Part shown: in pieces, positions 8,175 through 16,350 of the stretch
How positions within the stretch are numbered: the stretch's first letter is position 1
Layout of the letters: the number at the start of each line of letters is the position of its first letter
Source: Pararhodobacter sp. SW119
Lineage (GTDB): Bacteria; Pseudomonadota; Alphaproteobacteria; Rhodobacterales; Rhodobacteraceae
Assembly: GCF_017811755.1 (NCBI RefSeq)
Contig: NZ_JADDJF010000025.1
Location: 1-46,510 of the forward strand
DNA length: 46,510 bases
Direction: 5' to 3'
Position numbers and translations under genes: made by a program
Notes under the pieces: generated by a model
The model's input: only the letters and a program-made list of their open reading frames with translations
What the model was told of the DNA's origin: nothing
Database searches by the model: none

Positions 8175-9011
8175 TCATTCGTTCCGTGCTGCCTGGCGGT
8201 AGGAATTCTTGCGGATCTTCTGTCTCTCGTCTGCGATGATGTCGGCGCGCCGGGACGCATGGATTGCGGCCCAAACATGGATGACCCAGCCCAATGACGC
8301 AGCCCAAAACACAATTGCGGCGAGGCCGAAGGCAATTCCCTTCAGGAACTCGCCGTTCAGAAACTGACCGAACCCTGGCAGAAACAGGGAGGCAATCCCC
8401 GAACTTACCGGATGCGGGTCGGAATCTTCATCACGATGCCGCCAATGCGCATCGGTGGGCGGGTCATGCCGCAAGGCATTGATCTTTCTTGTGGCTGCGG
8501 GGACAACAGTTGCAGGGATGGCGGCGAGAGCCGATGGCGACGATGCGCCTTCATTTGGTGGCCTTGCTTGCGCAATAGGGCCTGGCCCGCCGCGATGCGG
8601 AATTTCCTTGTCTTGGGGTTTCGGATCGATGCCCTGCGACGATTCCGGTGAGCCGCTCGCGGTCCCGGATACTTCCGCCACCACCGATTTTGACCTGTCG
8701 CGGTGCGCTGGCTTTCCGGTGCCGGGTGAAGGATCTATGTCCTCCGCTGCCCCTGTCGGTCTGGGTTGCACGACCAGGCGCGGTGGCGCGACCCGCTCGG
8801 GCGCGGGGGAGCCCGAAGGGTGAGGTCGCCCTTCGGTGCCTGAAAAGAGCGGCTTGAGGACGACGTCCTCCGATGCGCGCTTCCATTCCGGCGATCCACG
8901 ACGGGTGGTCTGCGATGTTTTCTCGAGCCGCGCCTCACGAGCGAGCGCGCGCATCTCGTGGAGCGTGAAGGGGCCGCTTACATCACCTTGGGTGTAGATG
9001 AACCACTGCAT
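8175..9011 (-). CDS. GYF-domain protein with a C-terminal membrane hairpin
   Basis: The N-terminus MQWFIYTQGDVSGPFTLHEM matches the GYF_2 domain (W-x-Y...GP-x-T), an adaptor fold that binds proline-rich peptides. About 130 low-complexity residues rich in Pro, Ser and Gly follow, and then a C-terminal hydrophobic pair (SGIASLFLPGFGQFLNGEF, then GIAFGLAAIVFWAASLGWVI) of TM2-like character. Length is 278 residues from the ATG at 9011. A GTG 90 nt upstream is possible but would place 30 residues before the domain, and neither start has a strong ribosome site. It is the promoter-proximal gene of the six-gene cluster, 7 nt before the next start, and could recruit partners to the membrane complex. 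Confidence 0.75.
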   Translation of the reverse strand: MQWFIYTQGDVSGPFTLHEMRALAREARLEKTSQTTRRGSPEWKRASEDVVLKPLFSGTEGRPHPSGSPAPERVAPPRLVVQPRPTGAAEDIDPSPGTGKPAHRDRSKSVVAEVSGTASGSPESSQGIDPKPQDKEIPHRGGPGPIAQARPPNEGASSPSALAAIPATVVPAATRKINALRHDPPTDAHWRHRDEDSDPHPVSSGIASLFLPGFGQFLNGEFLKGIAFGLAAIVFWAASLGWVIHVWAAIHASRRADIIADERQKIRKNSYRQAARNE

Positions 9012-9460
9012 GAATGACAGCGCGCAGGCGACGTCTGTCGAGGCGTCGGCCGTGCTGTTCCCAGCCTTCCCCTGCAAATCAAGGTGAGTCACTACGTCCA
9101 CTCGTCAAATTGTCGCTTGGGATTTTACGGCCCCACGGAACCGTGCGATGGTTCGTAGCTTGTTCATTAACAGGCTCGCACGCTCCGGATAAGTCCCTAT
9201 CAAGGGCGAAGGGCCTGTTGGGTTAATTCCAGCCGGGTCTTGCTGCGCCGGCTCCGGAGGCGAGCGAATGCACGAGCTTCGCCGAAGTTCTGGCAGGCCT
9301 CAGCACCGCCACGATACACCGCCCTTTCAAATCCCCTGAACCATTTCCCGTCTTAGCGCTGGCGATGAACGACGGCACCGCAAACGCTGACCCCACGCGA
9401 TTCACTTCGGCGGTTTCGTTGTGATATAGTGAACGCACTGCTTTCAGTGCGAGGGGAACC
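9012..9460. other. Divergent intergenic region upstream of the six-gene cluster
   Basis: About 450 bp separate the minus-strand cluster from the plus-strand gene at 9461. It should hold both promoters. I see no convincing gene; the open frames inside have poor codon use. GAGGGG just before 9461 is the ribosome site of the plus-strand gene. I could not identify a confident promoter or operator. Confidence 0.5.
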
Positions 9461-9943
9461 ATGGTGGACACCTTTGTCGACGAGAGAGAGACCCGCGCCC
9501 GTCAATCCGAGCCTTGGGTGCGAGACGCCAACTTCGCGCGCATGGTTAAGTTCGGGGCATACAATCTCATGCGGGTGCAGGCATACGAAGCAGCCGGCTC
9601 ACTCGTAACGGGCTACATCACGGTCCTTCCCGCAATCGCCGGCAAAACGCCTGCCGAGATGGAGCGCATCCTCGGGCTTCGGGTCAACCAGCTGAACCCG
9701 ACCGCCTACGTCTACAGGCTCCTTGCCGTGCCTGATCGAAATGGGTTCGACGTTCGCGGCTACACGACGCTCGTCGACGGTAAAAGGCTACGGGAAGGGC
9801 TGAAACAGGACAGTCAAGGCTACCGGCCCGGCCACGGTGCGCTCCAGATCCAACTTACGAATCCGGTGAAGGCCGTGCTCGTTACCTGCCTCGGCCGGCA
9901 CGAGACCTTCGAGCCGAGTATGCACCCGAAATATCTGCTCTGA
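9461..9943 (+). CDS. Hypothetical protein divergent from the membrane cluster
   Basis: A 160-residue soluble protein with ATG 9461 preceded by GAGGGG at a spacing of 4. It has good protein-like composition and no signal peptide or membrane helix. The C-terminal half (YVYRLLAVPDRNGFDVRGY, later HGALQIQLTNPVKAVLVTC) looks like a beta-rich domain. I recognise no family. It lies head-to-head with the six-gene cluster across a 450-bp gap and could be a regulator or an independent cargo gene. An IS91 relic follows immediately, so this may be the edge of an inserted segment. Confidence 0.65.
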   Translation: MVDTFVDERETRARQSEPWVRDANFARMVKFGAYNLMRVQAYEAAGSLVTGYITVLPAIAGKTPAEMERILGLRVNQLNPTAYVYRLLAVPDRNGFDVRGYTTLVDGKRLREGLKQDSQGYRPGHGALQIQLTNPVKAVLVTCLGRHETFEPSMHPKYLL

Positions 9944-9985
9944 TCGGGCTACCTCGCCCGCCAATGCGTTGGATTACCGCCCTTT

Positions 9986-10175
9986 GGCGGCCGCGACGCG
10001 GCGCTCTCCGGTATCAGCAGCTACTCCTATCGCTTCGTCAACTTGCATGCACGCCCAATTAGTACCGACGCCAGGACCGTGGCCTTCCGCTGGAAGGCCT
10101 ACCGTATCAAGGCCTGAGACCGGCAAAGGGTCATGCGGCTCGCCAACGGCGATTCTATCCACCAGAACGACTGGA
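9986..10175 (+). pseudogene. Relic of an IS91-family transposase
   Basis: The translated frame contains SGISSYSYRFVNLHARPIS then ARTVAFRWKAYR, matching the IS91 transposase signature in which a YLSRYTHRVAISN-type stretch precedes VTFRWKDYR. A TGA at 10115 interrupts it, and homology-like sequence continues in the same frame (DRQRVMRLANGDSIH). Only about 60 of roughly 400 residues remain, so it is dead. Confidence 0.65.
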
Positions 10176-10294
10176 GATCGAGCGGATAGGCCTCGATCGC
10201 CGGGTCGCCCAGGATCGGTTTCCAAGGTAGCGATCCTGCTCGAGCCAAGCCGCTCCTATGCGAGCGTGCAGGCGGTTTTTCGGTGATTGCCTCC

Positions 10295-11281
10295 CTATCC
10301 CAGTGCCAGAACTGGCCCGTCGAGAAGCCGCATCAGGTCACCGAAGTGCCCCTGCGATCGTGCCGGAAGCACCGGGTCGGAGGTGATGGCCACCGCCAGC
10401 GACCGGTCGCGATGCGTCGCGATCACCTGCCCCCCATAGCCCCGCGCGATGGTCCAGCCTGAGGAACTCAGGAACCAGCCCAGCCCGTAGCTCAGCCCCG
10501 AAAACGGCGATCGCGTCGCCGGGTTCTGCGAGGCCCGCACCCAATCCCGGTTCACGACTTGCCGACCGTTATGCACGCCATTGTCGCGGATCAGCAGCGC
10601 CAGGCGCAGCATCCCCTGCGGCGTCAGCGCCATCTCGTTGCCGCCAAAGAAATAGCCTTGTGGATCGCGCGTCCAGGGCGGGATCTCGATCCGCAGGCCT
10701 TGGCCCAGCCGGCTACGGGCCAGCGACAGCAAGCTTTCCCCCGTTGCCACGCTCAGCGCCGCGCCCAGAACATGCGTCGTGCCGGTCGAATAGATCATCC
10801 GTCCGCCCGCCGGCGCGACGCGTGGCTGGCGCAGCGCATAGGCGACCCAGTTGCGCGATGCGACCCAAGCGCCATAGTTGCGCCCAGACGTGCTCTCTAA
10901 ACCGGCGCGCAGCGTCACCAGGTCGCGCATTGTCAGGTCTGCGGCACCCTCGGTCGCGTCGGCGGGCACAAGCGCCGGGGCGATATCACCAAGGCGGGTC
11001 GACAGATCCGCGATCTCGCCGCGTTCGATCGCGGTGCCCAGCATCAGCGACAAGACGCTCTTCGAGACCGATTTGATATTGGCCAGCTGCGCCAACCCGG
11101 GGCCGCGCGGGGCTTCGGCCACCAGCAAATCGTCGCCGCGCTGCACCATGATCGCGTGCAACTGCGACAGGCCGGTCGCAGCCGTCCGCACCTCGCCGAC
11201 GCTGCCCGCCCGCGCCGGCCGGATGGCGGGCGCGGCGAGCAGGGTGCAAAGACCAAGGGCGACATCGCGACGGGTGGGCAT
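10295..11281 (-). CDS. Exported serine hydrolase of the beta-lactamase (class C / 6-aminohexanoate hydrolase) superfamily
   Basis: A 328-residue protein with an N-terminal twin-arginine-like signal (MPTRRDVALGLCTLLAAPAI, cleavage near ARA). The nucleophile motif S-x-x-K is seen in IKSVSKSVLS (SVSK), and the second motif Tyr in MIYSTGTTH. A late GYGGQVI probably replaces the KTG-like motif. This set fits the penicillin-binding/beta-lactamase fold enzymes that hydrolyse esters, amides or peptides; the substrate cannot be read from sequence. ATG 11281 is chosen because it begins the signal peptide, although no strong ribosome site precedes it and an upstream ATG at about 11314 is possible. It is isolated, with relics on both sides, so genomic context gives no pathway. 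Confidence 0.85.
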   Translation of the reverse strand: MPTRRDVALGLCTLLAAPAIRPARAGSVGEVRTAATGLSQLHAIMVQRGDDLLVAEAPRGPGLAQLANIKSVSKSVLSLMLGTAIERGEIADLSTRLGDIAPALVPADATEGAADLTMRDLVTLRAGLESTSGRNYGAWVASRNWVAYALRQPRVAPAGGRMIYSTGTTHVLGAALSVATGESLLSLARSRLGQGLRIEIPPWTRDPQGYFFGGNEMALTPQGMLRLALLIRDNGVHNGRQVVNRDWVRASQNPATRSPFSGLSYGLGWFLSSSGWTIARGYGGQVIATHRDRSLAVAITSDPVLPARSQGHFGDLMRLLDGPVLALG

Positions 11282-11796
11282 CGGGAAAACCTGTGCTTGG
11301 AAAGAATGCCGCATCTTGCCCGGATCTTGCGCCGGGGAAATGCCCTGCGCGCCGTTCCCCCGCTCACGGCCGGTCACATCCCGGAGAGACGAATGCTGGG
11401 GAAGGTCGTGCTCGTCGCCAGCGAAAGGGTAGGTATCGGGTAGCGGGCGCGGGTCGAGGTCGAATTTCCAGACCGTGCGCGACCGCGCGACCGGGCGGGA
11501 CGGAAAGACCCGGTCATGTCGCGGAAGTTCTCGACCCGGTAACCGAAGGAAACTCACGGCAGGCATCTATCGCCCGTGTCCTACAACTCGGAATGGCTCC
11601 CTTCTTAGGGCCGGCAGAGTTGCTTCAAATTAAGAAAAGTTCGGCGCGAACTGCGCACGTCTTCTTCCAAAAGGTGACGAGATGGCCGGCGCATTACACG
11701 GAAAATTCATTCCCCCAACCCAAACCTCGAACGGCCTTAAATTGGCTCGTCTGAGCAAAACCGGGCAATGAAACCGAGGTTCGTGAGGATAAGCTA
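11282..11796. other. Intergenic region between the serine hydrolase and the lipoprotein gene
   Basis: About 500 bp between divergent genes. Open frames extend from the hydrolase on the minus strand but have no recognisable domain. A ribosome site (GAGGA) precedes the lipoprotein ATG at 11797. I see no RNA gene or repeat in it. Confidence 0.4.
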
Positions 11797-12060
11797 ATGA
11801 AAAAGATCATGCGGGTTGTAGGCGCTATGGCTGCTGCATCCCTCGCTGCGTGCGCACCTATAGCGGCCACGGAATTCAACGGCGACAGCGTCAAGGTCCA
11901 GTCAGCTTCGCAAGTCGTTGATAACGAAGTTATCCGTGAAGCGACCCGAATCTGCGGTTCGGCAGGTCGTCGTGCCGAGTATGCATCCACAACCCAGGCT
12001 TATGCTCCGCAGTACATGTCGGGCGCGTGGAATCACCTATTTCTCTGCCTACGGTCCTGA
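11797..12060 (+). CDS. Small putative lipoprotein
   Basis: An 87-residue protein with a lipoprotein signal peptide: MKKIMRVVGAMAAASLAAC has a hydrophobic core and an LAAC lipobox with the lipidated Cys at position 19. The mature part has two further cysteines (ICGSAGR and LFLCL) that could form a disulfide. GAGGA lies upstream of the ATG with normal spacing. I do not recognise the family; it would sit at the inner or outer membrane facing the periplasm. It is a single-gene unit with a hairpin just downstream. Confidence 0.75.
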   Translation: MKKIMRVVGAMAAASLAACAPIAATEFNGDSVKVQSASQVVDNEVIREATRICGSAGRRAEYASTTQAYAPQYMSGAWNHLFLCLRS

Positions 12061-12084
12061 ACCAAGACACGACATTGCGCCAAG

Positions 12085-12118
12085 GCTGCCAAGGCACCGC
12101 ATGAATGGCATTGGCAGC
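12085..12118 (+). terminator. Hairpin downstream of the lipoprotein gene
   Basis: GCTGCCAA at 12085-12092 pairs with TTGGCAGC at 12111-12118 around an 18-nt loop, 25 nt after the stop. There is no T-run, so it is a weak or Rho-assisted terminator at best. Confidence 0.35.
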
Positions 12119-12438
12119 GGAGTCGCGTAGGGTTCCAGAGGCATTTTTCGAGCTCGCATATCGAACGGCAGCCGAGGCGTTCCCCGATCGCGGACCCGGC
12201 CGGGCGAGCGACCTTTCTCAGCATCGCAACTGAAGGCTGGCCTCCCCGTCGGGTGTGATCGTCGTGAAGGGATCGTCGTGGTCGGCCTATTGTGTTGAAA
12301 TAGTCGATGAACGCTTCTCCCTGCTCATGAAGTGAGAATGCTGTTCTTCGCAAAGTTCGAGATGCCCACTCAACCAAAGAGTCTTCGCGCCGAGGCAGGA
12401 TAGCTTCCCGCGATTTTCGCTTCACCGAGTGCCTCTTC

Positions 12439-12455
12439 GAGTTTTTCAACAGAAT
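12439..12455 (+). repeat. Solo terminal inverted repeat of the IS1182-family element
   Basis: GAGTTTTTCAACAGAAT here is identical over 17 bases to the right end of the intact IS at 44190-44206 and to the reverse complement of its left end. No transposase sequence adjoins it, so it is an orphan end left by an excised or deleted copy. The region 12061-12546 otherwise contains no gene I can support. Confidence 0.6.
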
Positions 12456-12546
12456 AGGCCCGGAACTGGCGTTGGTCGTGGCAGACGAAGCGGAGGACCG
12501 AAGGCAGCACTTTTTCTGCCGATCAGAATTTTCGCGACGCTGCTAC

Positions 12547-13764
12547 TCAGGTGGCACGTTGCTGTGGACTCCTTATTCTACTTGGGTTTCCTCTGGTCGG
12601 TGGTTGACTGGCACTTCCCTTGGCTTTCTGCGCCGCAGCGTGTAATCGGCTCAGACCCACCTGGACCCGGGCGCAACACCCGGGTGGCTCTTCCGGCCGC
12701 CGATCCGCCGGACAATTGTGCGACATGTGATTTCCGATCCGCCGGCTCCAATTCCGGCGCGCGGGAATGGGACTGCAATGATTTCTCTTGATGCCTACCG
12801 CCGGCAGTGGACCGGCAACATGCGCGGTGATCTGGTCGCGGGGCTGGTTGGTCGCGCTTGCGCTGATCCCCGAGGCCACCACGCTGCGTGCCAGCGCCTG
12901 CGGCAGGTCCAGGACATTGACCAGATCGCGCCCACCCAAGCCTGTTGCCCTTCCCGCCTCAGCCTCGGCGGCGAGGTCGCGCCCGGGGGACAAGTCGACA
13001 CGGATCGCGCGGTCTGGGGTCCAGTAGCTGGAAATCTGGAGGATCGACGGGCCGGAAAGCCCGCGATGGGTGAAGAGCAATCCCTCTTGAAACGCGACAT
13101 CCGCCCCCTTGGCTCCCACCCGCGCCTGGACCGAAAGCCCAGCCAGCGGGCGGATCGCCTCGAGCTGCGCATCGGTGAATACCAGTGGCACCAGCGCCGG
13201 ACGGGTCGGCACGATCCTCAGGCCGAACGCCTCGGCGACTCGATAGCCAAAATCGCTGGCCCCCATCTTCGGGATCGATTTGCCGCCAGTGGCCAAGACA
13301 ACCGCGCGCGCAGCGATCTCGCCCGCGTCGTTCTCAATCCGGAACACGCCATCGGCCCCGCGTCTCACCGCGCGTGGGCGGACGCCCAGTCTGAGTTCAC
13401 CCCCGGCGGCATGCAGATCCCTGAGCCGCATGTCGACGATCTGCCGCGCCGACCCGTCGCAGAAAAATTGGCCCAAGGTCTTCTCGTGCCAGCCGATGCC
13501 GGCACGCGTGACCCGGTCGATGAAGTCCTGCTCGGTGTATCGGCCGAGTGCCGAGTGAGCGAAACGCGGATTTTGGGAAAGGAAGCGGTCCGGCGTGATC
13601 TGAAGGTTGGTGAAATTGCATCGTCCCCCGCCCGAGATCCGAATCTTTTCGCCTGCCGCACTGGCATGATCCAATACCAGAACCCGCCGGCCCCGGCGCG
13701 CGGCCTCGATGGCGCACATCAAGCCTGCCGCCCCCGCGCCCAATACGATCGCGTCCCACATCAT
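12547..13764 (-). pseudogene. HI0933/BaiN-family FAD-dependent oxidoreductase, C-terminus lost
   Basis: The N-terminal Rossmann motif GAGAAGLMCAIEAARRG, the family hallmark ISGGGRCNFTN and GLSGPSILQISSYW identify the HI0933-type flavoprotein family (NAD(P)/FAD-dependent oxidoreductases). Homology runs from the ATG at 13764 to about 12880 (roughly 295 residues). There the frame changes into unrelated sequence and stays open to 12547 by chance. The normal C-terminal segment, which returns to the FAD domain with a G-W-G-Y-N-like motif, is absent. At the break the DNA becomes the antisense of a sulfate-permease start. The protein is probably not functional. Confidence 0.75.
12778..12880 (+). pseudogene. 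N-terminal stump of a SulP-type anion permease, frameshifted
   Basis: ATG 12778 opens MISLDAYRRQWTGNMRGDLV and AGL, and then VALALIPEA follows in the +1 frame at 12851-12877. Together these match the first transmembrane segment of SulP transporters (GDL-x-AGL-x-VALALIPEA). One extra T near 12849 causes the shift. The similarity stops at 12877-12880, where the sequence becomes the truncated HI0933 gene on the other strand. Confidence 0.65.
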
Positions 13765-14067
13765 CCCGCCACTAAATTGCCCGAGACCTGATAGTCTCCG
13801 CACGCTTGCGGCGCCAGATCATCTCCAAGATCAGCGCCGATCCAGAGTTCGACGATATCGATCACGAGAGTGTCGCCACCTCCCGCGTCATCGCTCGGGC
13901 AGTTGCCGGAGACGGCGCGTCGTAAAGCGCGTTTGTCTTACTTGAGTCTCAATGCTTCATTTCGATCCGGCGTCAGAAGCAGGACCGGTCAGGTCGGGTC
14001 GATAGCGGTCAATGCTGTTGCTTGCATGCACTGGTGCGGCGAGCGCGGCTGAGTCTGGCGGGGCCGG
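13765..14067. other. Gap with a possible plus-strand gene tail
   Basis: About 300 bp. A plus-strand frame from 13779 to 13925 (LRRQIISKISADPEFDDID and onward) has coding-like composition, but it begins right after an in-frame TAA at 13773 and lacks a start codon. It may be the 3' scrap of a lost gene. Nothing else is recognisable. Confidence 0.3.
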
Positions 14068-15015
14068 TCACGCCGTCCGTCTCCGTCGAGCGATCACGGC
14101 CCTCGCTAACGTTGTCAGCCGGCCATCGATGGCCCCAAGACCCGCTCCGATCAGTGCCATGCCGGCGACGTGCCGCGGAAGCAGCACTTCGCCCAGGATC
14201 AGCGTGCCGAGCAGGATGGCGCTGACCGGGATCAGGAAGGTCACCAGGAGCAGGTTGGTCGCGCCCGCAGTGGCGAGGATACGGAAATAGAGCACATAAG
14301 CCAGCGCGGTCGAGATCGCAGCCACCCCGATCAGCGCGCCAATCGCACTCAGGCTCGGCACCGGGAGGGTTCACGGCTGGTCCAGCACCATCACCAGCGG
14401 CAGGAGGATCAGGCTCGAAGCGATGACCTGGCCGGTCGCCGTGCCCAACGGAGTGATACCCATCGTGCGAAACCTGCGCCCGTAGATCCCGGCCGTCGCA
14501 TAGGAGACCGCACCGGCGAGGCAGACGAACTGGGCTGCGACGTGAACGCCGAGATCGCGGAGGGCGTCGCTTCCGATCATCACCACGACGCCAGCGAAGC
14601 CAATAAGCACGCCGGCGAACTTGCCACGCGTCATGCGCTCGTCGCTCGTGAGGACATGGGCAAAAACGACGGTGAAGAGCGGGGTGGACGCGTTCAGGAT
14701 CGCGGCCAGACCCGACGCGATTTGCTGCTGCCCCCAGACGATCAGCGAAAACGGAATGGCGTTGTTCAATAGGCCCATCCCGAAAAAGGCCAACCAGACT
14801 GCCCGGTCGCGGGGCATCCGCTCGCCACGCAACCGCAGGATCGTCAGCAGGATCAGCGCGGCGAGCGCCACGCGAGACACGACCACGGTGAAGACCGGCA
14901 GTTCCCGGACGGCGACGGCGTTGAAGAAGAACGAACCGCCCCAGACGACAGCAAGGGCGAGCAGCAGGCCCCATTCGAGCGGGGTCATGGATCGTTTGGC
15001 CCGAAGCAATTCCAT
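14068..15015 (-). pseudogene. EamA/DMT-family transporter interrupted by an in-frame TGA
   Basis: ATG 15015 follows GGGAGG and opens a typical ten-helix drug/metabolite transporter: LEWGLLLALAVVWGGSFF, IPFSLIVWGQQQIASGLA and AILNASTPLFTVVFAH in the first EamA repeat. A TGA at 14373-14371 stops it after VLDQP. The same frame continues at once with TLPVPSLSAIG and ISTALAYVLYFRILATAGA, the second EamA repeat, to the natural stop at 14068. Relatives usually have a Trp (TGG) at that place, so a single G-to-A change explains the break. If the stop is real, only about 6-7 helices are made. A sequencing error cannot be excluded. It lies downstream of rsgA on the same strand. Confidence 0.75.
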
Positions 15016-15320
15016 CGTTTCCCTCCCTATGACCCTGCCGGGCAGGATCTCGAGTTCATGATGGCGCTTGGCGGCCACGTCGCGCGACCCGCTTGTTGCG
15101 CATTGAGTGACAACGGCTGCGGAATGCAGGAATGGCGGGTCTCGGGCGACATTCCATGGCAATTGAATGGCGGCAATGGGACGAACACGTTGATGATTAT
15201 GCCAAGGCAACGGCATTCCATTTGTCGCGGCCAGAGGGCCGTGTCACGGCCCAGCGCGCGGTCTCTCGACATGAACTCGTCAGCGGCTGACGACGGCGAA
15301 CGAAAGCGCTGACGACCCTT
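15016..15320. other. Gap between rsgA and the EamA gene
   Basis: A ribosome site (GGGAGG) lies just before 15015 on the minus strand. A plus-strand frame at 15156-15290 (44 codons, MAIEWRQWDEHVDDYAKATA and onward) has coding-like composition but a poor ribosome site and no recognised family. It may be a fragment. Confidence 0.3.
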
Positions 15321-16334
15321 TCACCGCCGTCCCCGACGCGTGCCCTGGGCCTTGTTGCGACGGGGACCGGACTGAACCGGGGTGTTGGCACGGTTCTCGT
15401 CGCGAAGCTTGCGCCAGCGGTCCAGGCGCACAGCCGACAGCGCGCCCGCCGCGACGGCTGCCTGAACGGCGCAACCCGGTTCGTGCGCATGGGTGCAATC
15501 GCTGAAGCGGCATTTCGGGGCCAGCTCGGTGATCTCGGCGAAGAGGACGTCCAGACCGGCCCCGACATCGCTGACATGCAGCGTTCGCATCCCCGGTGTG
15601 TCGATCAGGCAAGCTCCACCCGCGATGGTGTGAAGCGAACGAGAGGTGGTCGTATGGCGGCCCTTGGCGTCGCCCTCGCGGATGCTTCTGGTCAGCTGCA
15701 TTTCAGCGGGTGCCTTGTCGGCCAGGTTGTTCACGAGCGTCGACTTGCCGACACCGGATGAGCCCACGATGGCGACGGTTTGGCCCGGCCCGCACCAAGG
15801 CGACAACCTGTCGACGGCCTCGGGAGCCTTTGCGTTCAGTAGGACAACGCCCAGGTCGCGCTGCAACGCCTTGGCTTGGACAAGATAGGACCCTGCGTCG
15901 TCCGCCTGGTCGATCTTGGTCAGCACGATCACCGCGTCGATCCCGGCCTCGTTCGCAAGTGCCAGATAGCGTTCCAGCCGCGCCAGATTGAAATCCTCGT
16001 TGCACGAGGTGACGATGAACAGCGAATCGACATTCGCCGCGATCAATTGCCGGTGGCCGCCTTCGGTCCGGCGTCGCAAAAGCGTGCGTCGTTCCAGCCT
16101 GCGCAGGACAGACTCGGCACCGGGCTCGATCAGCACCCAGTCCCCGACCGCGAAGTCCATCGTGCTTGCATGCGCCGGAGGATCAAGTCTGATCTGCCCG
16201 GTTCCCGTTTCCGCCATCAGGCGGGACCGATGGACGGCTGCAATGCGCACCGCAACAAGGCCCGCGTCGTCGGGGTCCAGTTGCGCGGCAAAGAACCGGG
16301 ACCAACCAAGGCCGTGCAGCTTAGGGGAGGTCAT
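15321..16334 (-). CDS. rsgA: Ribosome small subunit-dependent GTPase A
   Basis: A 337-residue circularly permuted GTPase that matures the 30S subunit. Order along the chain: N-terminal OB fold (about 35-90), G4 TKID, G1 GSSGVGKSTL, G2 region GRHTTTSR, G3 DTPGMR, then a C-terminal zinc-binding motif (CRFSDCTHAHEPGC, i.e. C-x5-C-x-H-x5-C). The G4-G1-G3 order is diagnostic of RsgA/YjeQ. ATG 16334 is preceded by a weak GAAG. In-frame sequence upstream belongs to the degenerate region after the ZorB-like copy. Length and all motifs are normal, so it is expected to be active; gene copies outside this window cannot be judged. EamA lies 300 bp downstream on the same strand. Confidence 0.93.
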   Translation of the reverse strand: MTSPKLHGLGWSRFFAAQLDPDDAGLVAVRIAAVHRSRLMAETGTGQIRLDPPAHASTMDFAVGDWVLIEPGAESVLRRLERRTLLRRRTEGGHRQLIAANVDSLFIVTSCNEDFNLARLERYLALANEAGIDAVIVLTKIDQADDAGSYLVQAKALQRDLGVVLLNAKAPEAVDRLSPWCGPGQTVAIVGSSGVGKSTLVNNLADKAPAEMQLTRSIREGDAKGRHTTTSRSLHTIAGGACLIDTPGMRTLHVSDVGAGLDVLFAEITELAPKCRFSDCTHAHEPGCAVQAAVAAGALSAVRLDRWRKLRDENRANTPVQSGPRRNKAQGTRRGRR

Positions 16335-16350
16335 TGTCTTCGCGCACGCT

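Noticed and set aside
1334-9011. Calling the cluster a Zorya system outright
   Set aside because: Only the channel and OmpA pair resembles ZorA and ZorB. No ZorC, ZorD helicase/nuclease or ZorE is present, the channel tail is shorter and extra membrane proteins are present.
12033-12449. Minus-strand frame of 138 codons with FIDYFNTIGRPRRSLHDD, faintly like a transposase end
   Set aside because: No recognisable catalytic motif, and an alternative plus-strand frame looks equally coding; not enough to call a transposase fragment.
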